The position numbers were made by a program, and so were the translations under genes. From Rhizophagus irregularis (lineage: Eukaryota > Glomeromycota > Glomeromycetes > Glomerales > Glomeraceae), in assembly GCF_026210795.1 (NCBI RefSeq), contig NC_089452.1, forward strand, positions 1,984,001 to 2,048,000: a stretch of 64,000 bases of DNA. The letters are read 5' to 3'. Each line of letters starts with the position of its first letter. Position 1 is the stretch's first letter. Shown piece after piece: positions 22,350-33,579 of this stretch. A model generated the notes under the pieces. It made no database searches. It saw only the letters and a program-made list of their open reading frames with translations, and was not told the origin of the DNA.

Positions 22350-22823
22350 CTCTTCCTATAACGAATTTTCTTTATAACAAAATTTTTTTTTACTATAACG
22401 AAGATATTCTGTGTGACGGGAATCCTTTCAGCCGTTCACATTGTAACATAACGTAATAAATATCAACAATATACCACATTATACCCTATTATCCCAAATT
22501 TCCCATATTATACTATATTTTTCCAATAGAGTTTCGATCCGTAGCGGTTTTATCCGGTTTTTATCTGGATACCAGCTCGGTTAATTTAGGCTGGGACCAC
22601 CAAAATTAATAAAAATTATGGAATAATATTATTTTAATTCTGGCCGAAATTATAGTCCACTCAAAGCCGAAATTTTGTAACCTTTTTTAATCATAATCCC
22701 ACATTAAAATATTTGAGGTTTTATCCGGATCGAAACACTATTTTCCAATATAGTTAACGAATTTTCTTATAACGAAGGGATAATTTGCCTGGACACAGAA
22801 TTCGTTATAAGGTGAGCTGACTG
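22350..22823. mobile_element. Pogo/Tc1-like non-autonomous element, left end uncertain
   Basis: The right end, read from outside, is TA then CAGTCAGCTCACCTTATAACGAATTC. This is the CAGT...TATAACGAA terminus of pogo/Fot-like Tc1-mariner elements (similar to 46689-47108). Several TATAACGAA copies occur at 22350-22400 and 22760-22810. The left terminus could not be fixed. A second element is nested at 22529-22740. Confidence 0.5.
22529..22740. mobile_element. Nested small element with 10-bp target duplication
   Basis: A 212-bp insert starting GAGTTTCGATCCG and ending CGGATCGAAACACTA, so the ends are imperfect inverted repeats. TTTTCCAATA is duplicated exactly at 22519-22528 and 22741-22750. A second inverted pair (GTTTTATCCGG and its near complement) lies inside. 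It interrupts the pogo-like element. Confidence 0.65.
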
Positions 22824-22840
22824 TATTATTAAAAGTCATG

Positions 22841-23065
22841 CTGGTCTGAAATCTGTGCCAGGTTACGCCGAATATACTAGCTTTAGAGTAAGGGGTGATG
22901 TTTAGCGTCATTTAGCGTCACATGATCACGTGCAAAGCCCGAGTTCCAAAAACACTATTTATCTGAGGGACTTAAATTTTTTTTTTTTTTTGTGGTCCAA
23001 ACCTTATTTGTCACCTGTTATTTGTCACCGAACTCGGCGTAACCTGGCACAGATTTCAGACGTGC
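22841..23065. mobile_element. MULE-like MITE, copy B
   Basis: The 225-bp element has inverted repeats GTCTGAAATCTGTGCCAGGTTACGCCGA, near-perfect over 28 bp, just inside its ends. The flanking 10-bp direct repeat AAAAGTCATG is at 22831-22840 and 23066-23075. GCGTAACCTG near both ends and the TTTGTCACC interior relate it to the elements at 13220 and 36727. Non-coding. Confidence 0.75.
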
Positions 23066-23244
23066 AAAAGTCATGTGCGATGATGCAATGTCACTAATCA
23101 CCTGACCAATCCGTGCAACATAAAAACATATATTAATGCTCACAGCTGCAACTGGAAATGACTCGCTCACGCTAGCGGATGATTGTTAAAAATATGACAC
23201 GTTTGAACTTATCTCATTTTTGAAGGAGCAGAACTTAAGGGCTT

Positions 23245-24190
23245 AACGAGACGGCACTCAAAATTTTAGAAAATGAAGAGGTTGACGGTTGTGTATTCCT
23301 CATTTGTCCAAGCAAAATTTTCAAGATTATGGTATGAAGGGAGCAAGGAGTGCAAGGAGAAAATTTTGAGGGTCTTCTCATCGTACAAGAGTTTGAAGGA
23401 AGTGTTGAAAAAGTATGGTATGGTATAGGCACGATCAGACAATTCCCACCAGTAAGTTTCTCAAAAATTATTTTTTCGGGAGAGAAGTTATTTTTTTTTC
23501 TTGATAAAATTCATATATCCTTCAAATAAATGTGTGAATCTGCATCGGAGAAGCAGAGAATTTCATACACAGCCATTAACTTCTTTCATATTTCTAGGTG
23601 ACATACAACTCGAAGACGAAGACGAGGAGTTGCGACAATGTTTAAAGGAAATGAAGCGCAGGTTTGGAAATATGGGAGCTTTACTTGCCGATAGCAACGA
23701 AGCCATGCATTATGAATATATTTCGGCCATTCTCTATGCTTCGCTCTACACCATAAAAAGAATAACCAATAAAGAGCTTATCTTAGCCCCTCAGCTCGAA
23801 GTTGTTGGCGAAGAAAGTACTGGTCGGGTCGACCATGCAAACAAGGCTCTTGAAGAACTAATATGCATTACGGAGAGAATGCTACATCAAGTGGTCATGG
23901 GTTTTTCTCAGAATTTGGTCCAATGTGAAAGTGCATTACAGTGCATTACAGGTGAATAAGAGAAAGCGTAGGTGGGCGAAGCATTTGGGATGACTACGAC
24001 TATATTATGTGATCTCCAAAACGGCCACGGAATGGTATTTCCTCGGACGGAATATCCTGTACAAGTAAAAATCCTCTTAATATACGCTTTACTGAGTCTG
24101 CCTTAAAAGAGGATTCAGAAGAAGAAAAGGAGTTGTATAAAAACGTGAAGTGGGTGATGGAGGTTATTGTTGACGCATCTCAATCACATC
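23245..24190 (+). pseudogene. SAM-domain family protein pseudogene
   Basis: The first part (23245-23451) reads KILENEEVDGCVFL and, after frame changes, CKEKILRVFSSYKSLKEVL, the end of a SAM-type domain. It is followed by a GTAAGT donor at about 23452. A second exon opens after TTTCTAG at 23598: GDIQLEDEDEELRQCLKEMK through LEVVGEESTGRVDHANKALE to SALQ. This is the C-terminal domain that accompanies SAM in many Glomeromycotina proteins, with the GEESTGRVD motif resembling nuclease-like folds. After 23959 the remainder is broken across frames (ATEWYF, then SEEEKELYKNVKWVMEVIV near 24115-24175) with several stops. The gene is inactive in this copy unless the central exon is reused. Confidence 0.65.
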
Positions 24191-24219
24191 ACATCCATTG
24201 CCTAAGTATGGTCGAACTA

Positions 24220-24890
24220 TAGTTGAAATGACTGAATGGAGCAACGATCAGACCCGTACCGTATTCTTATTGATAAGCTGAAAAATAGAAATGAAGAATA
24301 CCATGAATTTGAATAGCATCGCAACGAAGATAAATGACCAGCATGGCACGAACTTTAATGGATATCAATGCAAAGAAAAATTTGCGAATCTTATTAGAGA
24401 CTACAACGTAAGTTATTTTTTGATCTCTTGGCGTGATCCCTTTGGGACCCGTTCACTTTCTATATGACATCCAATAGATTGTACATATATTTTTTCTCTA
24501 AGTCGATGTGCGAATATATGAGTGGCAGTCGAAGGGCGAGAAGAAGCCGAATATTGATGGATTTCGTACTCATTTTTGGAAGAGACCTGAAGATCCATTT
24601 GACAGAATCCGTAATATGAATATTTCCAACCGCGGACGAAGTAGGAGAAGTTCTTTACTTACACCTTCTATTGAGGAGGTTGAACAGGTACTAGGCCAAA
24701 GATCATCTAGCCAAAGAAGTAGAAGGAGCCGAAGCAATCGAAGAAGTTGTACACGTTCGGAATCTCTGTCTCGTAATCTATTTCAGACTCCATCTATGCC
24801 TTGTAATGAAGATGGTGATACAGGAAATTGTTGGAGAGAACACTCCGATTTTATCTATCCAACCACCATCTTATGAAGTTTCTACTGGCA
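24220..24890 (+). pseudogene. Myb/SANT-like (trihelix-type) DNA-binding protein pseudogene
   Basis: Starting at ATG 24229 the text reads MTEWSNDQTRTVFLL. In shifted frames follow KLKNRNEEYHEF, then SIATKINDQHGTNFNGYQCK, EKFANLIRDYN and a GTAAGT donor at about 24410. After an acceptor near 24504 comes WQSKGEKKPNIDGFRTHFWK and RPEDPFDRIRNMN, then an Arg/Ser-rich tail to a stop at 24876. The W...L...GYQCKEKF...L..DY layout is that of Myb/SANT-like DNA-binding domains. At least two frameshifts and a stop (AGCTGA near 24280) break the first exon. Confidence 0.55.
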
Positions 24891-25093
24891 ATCAAATAGT
24901 GTGGATGATGGTAATAATATAACAATGAGATTATGCGCCACTTGTGACAGTTCTATGTAATAAATTTTAGCCATGTATTTTTAATAAAGTTTCGCCTCCA
25001 TATTAGGCAATTGATTTTTTAAACAATGTATCGTTCCCTAGCAGCTAGGCAAACAGGAATATTTAAAAATAAACCATACATTGTTTTGCTCAG

Positions 25094-26200
25094 ATGTCAA
25101 CGCGTACAGTACTAACTCACGATATTTTTTTCCTTGATAAATTAATCAATGCTCTAAGATGTTACAGGGAAAGTTTCGAGGAGGAATGTCTTGCTAAAAT
25201 AGAATCACATAAATTTTTACTTCACTCAGAGATACGGTATGTCCAAAGAAAAAAGGTTCTATAAGGACCGGATAAAATGGCTAAAGCGTGATTTATACAC
25301 AGTGAGCTGGAAATAGCTAGATTTTATAAGGAATGGGTCTCAGAACAAGAAATCTTAGTTATCTGTATTGGTGAAAAAAATAAAGCATCTAGAAAAGGTC
25401 GCAGAAACTAAATTATTTTTTATAGAATCCCGAGAGGATCAGGTATCATGCCTTGCAAGAAGAGATATCTCAGCTTAAGGAAAGGATTAGTAAACTTGTC
25501 AGCAAAAAATTCTCTATAGATAATGTCAGTATGGCTCAGGCAAATCCAGATCCGGTTGATGTAATTTTAACCAATCGAACAGCTATCTCCAATAGTTTGT
25601 AAGCCATTCGCAGGCATATAGATGGGACGAGAGTTTCAAATCCTATTAATCTTGGACGGCATTTTGATAATATTACTGATGGACTAGATGGTATTCTTTG
25701 AAATAGTACCCAATTGCAAGGGACTAGTGCAGGGAAATAGAAATTTACAGCAAATATAGCAAATATTATAGCCGAGCGTGATTAATATCAAAATTTATTG
25801 AATGATGAAAATAGACGAAGTAAATGATCTCAGTTAAATGAAGCTAGAGCCCAACTTTAAGGACATATCGTATGTTAACAGATGCATTAAATTGAAAGAA
25901 ATGCACGTAGACAGAATTGGGAATTAGGCTGGCTGAATTAAATAATACTCAAAGAGAGCGAGATGAGTATAGAAGAAATGCTCACAGAATGACTGTACGC
26001 TATAATACTGATACAGAATGCTGGAGAAGAAGGCATGCAGGTTGCGTTCGCCAAGCCCAGAATTGGAAAGGCCGATACCAACCAGATCCCAAACCTAAAC
26101 AAAAATATTTTTAATTTGCAACAATTTTTAGCGCTTCAGAATAATCCGCCTAATAATCAACAAATGACATTGGTTCAACCCTTTTAAAGGTCTTCAGAAA
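25094..26200 (+). pseudogene. Coiled-coil protein pseudogene with eight in-frame stops
   Basis: A first segment from 25094 reads MSTRTVLTHDIFFLDKLINA and on to a stop at 25264. After an acceptor at 25425 one frame can be followed for over 150 codons: NPERIRYHALQEEISQLKER, then TRVSNPINLGRHFDNITDGL, then ANIIAERD. It is interrupted by stops at 25600, 25699, 25738, 25783, 25825, 25858, 25876 and 25888. A frameshift near 25920 leads into RLAELNNTQRERDEYRRNAH and RWxx..QNWKGRYQ. The protein was long, helical, Gln/Arg-rich and probably coiled-coil. I recognise it only as a multi-copy type, not a function. Confidence 0.6.
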
Positions 26201-26952
26201 CCTATAAGTCGGAAAAAAAAATTATAAAAAAACTCACTTTTTTTACGCATCAAATTATGATACCTACAAAAAACAACAAACATAAGCATAATATCTTTTG
26301 AATAAAAAAAAGGTTTCGAAAATATATTGCTTTAAAACTTAATATTCATACCCAAAAGAAGCTGATTAAATATAAAAACCTATAAAATGAGAAAAGGGGT
26401 TTTCTTAAAAAAATCTAAAAAGAATAGTATATACTTTTAAATGTAGTCCAAGTAGTCCAAAAAACAAATCCTATTAAAAAGGAAAGTATAATGTTTCCTT
26501 TTAAAAAAGACGAGAAAATGGCATATACATTACTCTTTGAAATGATCTTTAAACTTTAACCCCAAAATTGATTTTTTTTTTTTTTTTTTGTAAGAAATTT
26601 AAAAAAGGATTCGATTCAGATATTTACAGTATCTTGGTTCTGTGGATCGGAATGGAATTACCTTTAATAAATAAAAATTAAGAAATATACAAAAAAAGAT
26701 TATTTTTTTCTTTTTCTAAAATTCACAAAAGAAATAAACAAAATAAAACTGAATTAAATTATACGTTCTATAGTCCAAAATAAATACATTACCGGTCTAT
26801 GATAATAATTCGTAATAATTTGACGCAACATATTGTACGTTACAATCGTTACATTATTCAAATTAATTTATATAGAATAATCTAAATATTACCAAACTTT
26901 TTTAATTCTATAGATAATAAAAAATGAATTAAATTAAATTAGAAGTAACTTT
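26201..26952. other. Intergenic, no gene seen
   Basis: AT-rich DNA with A- and T-runs (for example at 26570-26590). No repeat unit or open frame of interest. Confidence 0.5.
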
Positions 26953-27345
26953 TTAAAGCAACTTTCTTAGGCGTGAATTTAAATTTCCATCATCATTTTC
27001 ATAGTACTCTGATTTACCATCAAATCCATCCATCTTCACCAATTTTTTTATATCCTTAAATCCTTCAAATGGCAAATGGACTTTGACTGGCTTACATATT
27101 GTAACCTTTATAAATTTATTAATTTTGGGATTTCCACAGGTCCATTCTTCCATTAATCTAAATGGGTCACATTATTATACATCAAAACCTTCAGTAAAAG
27201 GTTTATTACGATATTCGATATTTGCTGATTCGGTATATTTTTCTGAAATATTTATTTTATTAAATTCAATTTCCGTTGGATTCGTTGGATTATTTTCAAG
27301 ATCATTCACATTTCACACCCACTTTGTAAATTGTAATTTACTTTA
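26953..27345 (-). pseudogene. N-terminal relic of a protein kinase gene
   Basis: Minus strand: from about 27340 the frame reads NDLENNPTNPTEIEFNKINI, then EKYTESANIEYRNKPFTEGF. Two stops follow, then CDPFRLMEEWTCGNPKINKF, IKVTICKPVKVHLPFEGFKD and IKK. WTCGNPKINKFIK corresponds to WTSGNKHIDEFIQ just ahead of the kinase domain in the intact kinase at 6411-8307. The glycine loop that should follow is scrambled. GFDGKSEYYENDDGN continues what is normally the region between the loop and the catalytic Lys. The rest of the kinase is missing. Confidence 0.55.
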
Positions 27346-30249
27346 TATACCTTTCATGGTTTTTTCTGTTTAGCGTATATATATATTTTTTAATATTCTA
27401 CTAATTTTTGTTCGATGCAGTATTACATAAATCATTTTTTGTCCGGCCCGCCGTAGTAAATTTTGTATTGCGCAACATGCACGTGACGTTTGGGAATGTG
27501 CAAAATTTGCTCACATGATCATCATTAATGACCAATTGTTTTCGCTATACTGTACATCTAATATTTATTGACGCTACTTTTTATACAATGTTCCATTGGA
27601 AATAAAGGATATACGTTACAATTGACCCATATAGTCACACTCTTTTGAACAATACGTATGTTTATAAGTAACTCGGAATAAGATGATTATATTGGGTCAA
27701 ACTCTAATATTAAAAAAATATTACTATAATATACTGTATACTCAGCAGTTACTATTGTAGCTATAAAAAATTTTGAAAGACCAATAACTTTTATTCTAAA
27801 TTTTTGTGAATTATATTTTAGGATAAGATAATTTGCCGTCAGAAATGATGTAAATAATACAACAATTCCCAATTATCGAGAGTATAATGTTAATTCTTGT
27901 CCAATTATCCATCCAAAAACAACAGTTGGTGGTGGTGAAGTACTGAAGTATGCAATATTTGTCTCTCTTCCATGCCTGATTCTAGGAAAAAGAAATTATC
28001 ACCTTTTAAAAATAACATTAATTCGTGATCCGGATGTCGATCAGTGAAAATTCGTAAATAATAAGAACCTGACAAAGACAAGTCATTTCTTAATTTTTAT
28101 CGGAAGAGAAATTAATAATACATTCGAAAGCTGTGGTTTTTCTGCTATAAAATACTGCGTAACATTTTCATTTTGTTGCACTGGATGCAGTGATACCTTA
28201 CCCACAAAAATGCCAATCAAATAAATTTCATTAATGATCAAAATTTCGCACCATTTTTTGATAGTAATTTTCACTGATTTATAGCCGGATCTCGAATTGA
28301 TAATAAAAAAATATATAAAGCTAAAAATAATGTTTTAATATAGGTAGGAAGCGTGGTACAAAAGTTGGTGCAACTTATTTTATACTATTATTCTATAAAT
28401 ACATTAAATACATTGTGATGTGCAGATCTATTTCAAATCAGGTATGCCGTCTTTATATATTTTTTTGCGTTCGGAGTTTTTCGTATATAGAGATACCGTA
28501 TTTCCTACGGATACTTTAATTACTTTACTGTATGCATAAGTAGGTACATTTGCTTACAAAATTTCCGAATTTGCAAGCCTAAAAGGAGCGTAAAATGTAA
28601 CTTTATTTTTAAATTCAGAATTTTTGCGGAACAAATTTACCCACTTACAATTAACATGTAAGCAAGTACGTAAATTTCTTAAAAATCGGCATATTTAACA
28701 GTTACTATAAAAGGATATTACCGTTACGTTATAACAAAAATCGTCAAAATAAATAAGGTCATATTTTAAGGTTTAACTTTCTAAAAAAAAAAAACTGAAA
28801 GTTATTCTGAAATAAAGAAAATGGAATGCCCTTATTCGTGAAAATTTATTTATCCGAATACTCCCAAAATGTCTAGATCTACAACGAAAATATATATATA
28901 TATATATTTTGTCATAACAAAGCCAATCTTATTCCTTTTTACATTTACTACAACAATAATTTAATTAAAAAGGATTTTATTAAAGTTTTATTTTTATTAT
29001 GAATCGTCTGAATCTTGTTAGATGCATCTTATAAATTCAGTAAGAAGTTAGAAATGACAAAAATATCATAAAAACTTATGTTGAAGTTAGTTCGTGTATT
29101 AATTAAATAGTATAATAAAGGCTAACTGTACATATGCCATGTGGTTGGTAAGTCACCAATTATTTTTGGGATCGACAAAAGATTTGCGATTTCCCCTTGC
29201 GTAATAACGGTTGGCAAATTTTGCCTGAAAACCATCGAAGGATGATACTAAACAATAAATAATATTTGGTTGAAACAGAGAGAAAGGGTTAAAAGCTTCA
29301 TTTCAGATGATCTTAAACCATTCTAAAATTTATTAAATTTATTTTTAATATTATGTGTATGTAAATAAAATTTATGAGAACAAAAAAAAATTGTTGGGCT
29401 AAAAAAGCCCTTGTTAAAAAAAGTTGTTTTTGTAATTTATTATTTACTTATAGTGTGTTAATATTCTTCCGTATATGGTTCTTTTTTTTAATTTGGCGGT
29501 AGTTTATTTGATAACATATAATTTCCTACAAATATAAAACGGTGTAACTTAATGAAATACTCTATTCTTCTAACAATATATCCAATAATCGATAAAAGAT
29601 CATCAATTATTAAACAACACATGACACGTAAACATTGTGAATCTCCGAATAGAAAAAGGGTCTTTGTTTAATTTATTTTGATGATCAACATATGGGTTTC
29701 ATGTTAAATTTTCATTCTTTATTCCCTTTTTTTTTCCTTATTAGGGTTTAAAATGTTAAAATAAAAATATTAAAATATTTTTAAATGAAATAGTGAAATG
29801 AAACTCTTTGTGTATCAATTTTTTTTATTTTTTTTTATTTTTTTTTTATAAAATGACGAATTTTTTCTTTTAATTTGAAATTTTTTAAGAGAAAAATTAT
29901 CAGGAATAGTTTTTTCTCTTCATCCCGACACAGCCACCGCTTAAAATTTTTTTTTTTTTTTTTTTTTTTACTTGATTTATTTATTTACATTTTTTTTTTT
30001 TTTCATTCATTTTCATTTATTATTTATTTTTTTTTTATTCTTCCTAACGTAAGAAAAAATTTCACATCCTTGTGATTTATTATTTATTTTATCTTTTTTT
30101 TTTTTTTTTAGAAAAAAAACAAAAAAAAAATTACTATTTTTAACAAACGTTAATTTATACATTCATTAAAATCAAAACCCTAATTTCTTTAAATCAAAAA
30201 AAAAAAAAAAAAAAATTATTTTTTTCTTTCTTTATTATAATTTTAAACC
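27346..30249. other. Long intergenic stretch and promoter of the Smr-Sel1 gene
   Basis: No gene could be supported. There is an AT dinucleotide run near 28891-28907. From about 29800 to 30240 homopolymeric T and then A tracts dominate (T-runs at 29820-29850, 29945-30000 and 30095-30110; A-run at 30198-30215). These are typical of highly expressed fungal promoters and 5' leaders in such genomes. Short open frames at 27687-27872, 28083-28274 and 29875-30075 lack coding character. Confidence 0.5.
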
Positions 30250-32196
30250 ATGTCACCAATCTTACCCGAAAAAGTTAAACGAAGTAAATCTGGTACAAAA
30301 TACCTTCCTGCAGTTGACCTGCATGAACGCAGGTATAAAGAAGCAAGAAATATCGTAATAAATACGATACAAGAATCTCATGCTACGGGTATTTCTCGTA
30401 TAAGATTCATAACTGGACGTGGAAATCACGTAAATCAAAATGGTGAACAAGGAGTACTTTATAAAGCTTTTCGCTCATGGTTGTCTGATACTACTATTAA
30501 ACATTTGGTACAAAGTTATATCAAATATGATGGATCTTATGTAGTATTTCTTAAAATATCTAAGGAATCAAATTCTACGGATTCATACTTTGATGTAAGT
30601 GTTATTAAACAAGAAGCTTTAAATGGTGATATTGATGCGCAATTTATTCTTGGATTAATGTATCTTGATGGTAATGGTGGTGTTAAACAAGATGCTGCTG
30701 AAGCTTTAAAATGGTTAAGAAAATGCGCTGAAAAAGGTGATATTAGTGCACAATTAATTATTGGAAATTTATTACAAGAAGGAACCGTTGTTGATAAAAA
30801 TGTTAAAGAAGCTTTTAAATGGTTTAAAAAAGCTGCTGAAGGTGATAATTCTGATGCTCAACTTATACTTGGAAGAATTTATCTTGATGGTAATGAAGCT
30901 AAACAACAAGATATTGGTCAAGCCTTAAAATGGTTTAAAAAATCTGCTGAAAAAGGTGATGATAGTGCACAATTAATAGTTGGTGAATTATTATATCAAG
31001 GAAAAGGCGCTAAAAAAGATATTAAAGAAGCTTTTAAATGGTTTAAACAATCTGCTGAAAATGATAATCCTGATGCTCAATTTACTATTGCAAAAATGTA
31101 TTTTGATGGTGATGGTATTAAAAAAGATATTGATGAAGCTTTAATATGGTTGAAAAAATCTGCTGAACAAGGTGTTGTTAATGCTCAATTATTTATTGGA
31201 AATTTATTATATGAAGGAAATGTTATTAAAAATAATTCAAAAGAAGCTTTTAAATGGTTTGAAAAAGCTGCAGAAAAGGGTAATTTGGATGCTCAATTTA
31301 CTATTGGACGTATGTATCTTGATGGTAATGGAGTTAAAAAAGATATTGAAAAAGCTTTAAAATGGTTTAAACAACCCGCTGAACAAGGTGATCCTAATGC
31401 ACAATTTATCGTTGGAAATTTATTACAAGAAGGAAAAAGCGTTAAAAAAGATGCTAAAGAAGCTTTTAAATTATTTAAAAAAGCTGCAGAAAATGGTAAT
31501 ATGGGCGCTCAATTTACTCTTGGAAGAATTTATCTTTCTGGTAATGAAGTTAAACAGCAAGATATTGGTCAAGCTTTAAAATGGTTTAAAAAATCCGCAG
31601 AACAAGGCGATGTTAGTTCACAATTAATCGTAGGAAATTTATTATACGAAGGAAAAGGCGCTAAAAAAGATACTAAAGAAGCTTTTAATTGGTTTAAAAA
31701 AGCTGCAGAAAATGATAGTACCGATGCTCAATTTACTATTGGACGAATGTATCTTGATGGTGATGGAGTTGATAAAGATTTTGAAGCTGCTTTAAAATGG
31801 ATCAAATTATCTGCTAAACAGGATGATACTAATGCTCAATTACGAGCTGGAAAATTATTATATGAAAGTAAAGATATGAGTAACGGTAATAAAGAAGCTC
31901 TCAAATTGTTTAAACAAGCAGCTAAACAAAATAATGCTGATGCACAAATTATGGTTAGTAAAATGTATTTAAATGGCGATGGAGTTTGGAGGAAAAATAA
32001 CAAGAAATCATTAAAATGGATGTTAAGAGCCGCTGAACAAAATAATAATACAGAAGCTCAATTTCTCCTTGGAAAGATGTACGCTAAAGGCAATGGGGTT
32101 AAACAAAAGAATATTGAAGAAGCCCTAAAATGGTTTAAAAAGGCTGCTGAACAAGGACATTTTGAAGCCGGAATTATCGTTGATGCTTTTGTTTAA
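30250..32196 (+). CDS. Smr domain protein with 14 Sel1 repeats
   Basis: Single exon, 648 residues. Residues 18-105 form an Smr domain: the DLH motif (23-25, followed by Glu rather than the usual Gly), an EA pair at 31-32, TGRGNH at 55-60 and the GVLYKAFRSWL helix. Smr domains bind or cut nucleic acid, and DLH plus the TGxGxH loop are the key signatures. Residues about 120-645 are 14 consecutive ~36-residue Sel1 (TPR-like) repeats, each with AQ..xGxxYxxG and EALKWFKKAAE features. They alternate between a Y-L-D-G type and an L-L-Y-E-G type, so the array grew by doubling a two-repeat unit. The protein is probably a cytosolic scaffold with a nucleic-acid-related head; partners are unknown. The ATG is preceded by a leader ending TTTTAAACC. 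Confidence 0.93.
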   Translation: MSPILPEKVKRSKSGTKYLPAVDLHERRYKEARNIVINTIQESHATGISRIRFITGRGNHVNQNGEQGVLYKAFRSWLSDTTIKHLVQSYIKYDGSYVVFLKISKESNSTDSYFDVSVIKQEALNGDIDAQFILGLMYLDGNGGVKQDAAEALKWLRKCAEKGDISAQLIIGNLLQEGTVVDKNVKEAFKWFKKAAEGDNSDAQLILGRIYLDGNEAKQQDIGQALKWFKKSAEKGDDSAQLIVGELLYQGKGAKKDIKEAFKWFKQSAENDNPDAQFTIAKMYFDGDGIKKDIDEALIWLKKSAEQGVVNAQLFIGNLLYEGNVIKNNSKEAFKWFEKAAEKGNLDAQFTIGRMYLDGNGVKKDIEKALKWFKQPAEQGDPNAQFIVGNLLQEGKSVKKDAKEAFKLFKKAAENGNMGAQFTLGRIYLSGNEVKQQDIGQALKWFKKSAEQGDVSSQLIVGNLLYEGKGAKKDTKEAFNWFKKAAENDSTDAQFTIGRMYLDGDGVDKDFEAALKWIKLSAKQDDTNAQLRAGKLLYESKDMSNGNKEALKLFKQAAKQNNADAQIMVSKMYLNGDGVWRKNNKKSLKWMLRAAEQNNNTEAQFLLGKMYAKGNGVKQKNIEEALKWFKKAAEQGHFEAGIIVDAFV

Positions 32197-33579
32197 AACT
32201 TTTTATTTAAAAAATTAACGACTAAACGAATTTTGTAATTATTGTAATAAATAAATAAACATTTAAAATTTTATAAATATTTAAAATTTTACAAACACTT
32301 AAAATTTTTACAAACACTTAAAATTTTTATAAACTTTAAAATTTTTATAAATTCTTTTATTTCAAGTGAACTTTAATCGTGCTTGTTGCTGTGCAACGTA
32401 TTTCTTTGTGCCCTAAATAAGGAAAATAAATAATTTGTTTCATGTTACAAACTCTCAAGTTTCAATTCATTTGTTCAATTGAGAACAATAATAAATTGAC
32501 AACAATCTTTATGCAGTAATTTGATAAGACTAACACAACATACGCAGTAAATTTGAAGAGAAAAAATTTTATTACTAGAAAACAAATGAATTTGACAATT
32601 ATTTTCGTCAAACCAGCCAAGTAAACATCATTTTTTAATACATTTATACCGTGTGCGTGAAGTATCGCTGAAAAAGAGTAAAATATATTCATCTTGAAAT
32701 ATAAAATTATGATAAATATTGAATGAATAAGGAAATTTCACGATTCAATTCAATATCTTAAACAGGTAAAATTTTTGACGTTTGTAGAAAAGTCTGATCG
32801 GTTTTGTCCGAAAATAGGAGCTTTTTATTATAGTTTTTATTCACAGGCGCTTATATTTTTATTCTATTTCATATTTTTCAGGAAATGGGTTTGTAAAAAT
32901 AAATTGAACCTTACAAGGTGTCTGTATAACTGCAGTCCGAGACTTGTACCGACCTATAAAAAAACAAAAACGGACATTAGTTAACGTTCGTTAAATAAAA
33001 TTAATAAAAAAATAGTAATAATATTCGAAGTACACTTATAATTAACCAATCACGTGATACTAGTAGCTTGTATTTTAAATTTGCCATGCCCATTCATCGT
33101 CGGACATGAATATACTGTACGTCTGTATCAGATAATGCTGGGTCACCTTTGTTACAATCAATTGGTCATCATTGTAATAATAATATAATATAATCAAGAC
33201 AATCATATCACTTTATTCTCTTCGCTTCATTTTATCGCACATACAATAATAACGATATGAACCATAGGAAAATAAAAGACAAAGTTAATAATATCCAAGG
33301 ATATTAGATTATGAAAAGCCCTATTTTAATACTTTTTTGTGAATGAAAATGAGACTAAATCTCAATTAAGTAAGATTATTAAATTGCCTTTATAATGAGC
33401 ATACTATTCTGCTATGTAAATTTTTATAAATTTGACGAATATTGGTTATCAAAATACTTTTTAAGAATTTTATTTACAAATATTTCGTTTTTATAATTAT
33501 TACGGATTTTCTGCCTAACAGTTCCACTTCCTTTTTTAAATTTTTATATTAAAATCGATTATACTTTTCATAGTCTGAT
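32197..33579. other. Intergenic; short tandem repeat after the Sel1 gene
   Basis: At 32257-32355 a ~21-bp unit resembling TTAAAATTTTTACAAACACT is repeated about four to five times, probably within or just after the 3' UTR. The remainder to 33579 has no recognisable gene. Minus-strand 32462-32692 and plus-strand 32775-32984 frames are not convincing. Confidence 0.45.

Noticed and set aside
27083-27373. 96-codon plus-strand open frame with membrane-like segments
   Set aside because: It is antisense to the kinase relic at 26953-27345, whose motifs (WTCGNPKINKF, YTESANIEYRN) are recognisable. The plus-strand text looks like the complement of that relic.
29875-30075. Phe-rich open frame ahead of the Sel1 gene
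   Set aside because: It is encoded by T homopolymers in a promoter-like tract; no real protein composition.
31172-31579. Two additional frames inside the Smr-Sel1 gene
   Set aside because: They are out-of-frame readings of the repeated Sel1 DNA and recur for that reason only.
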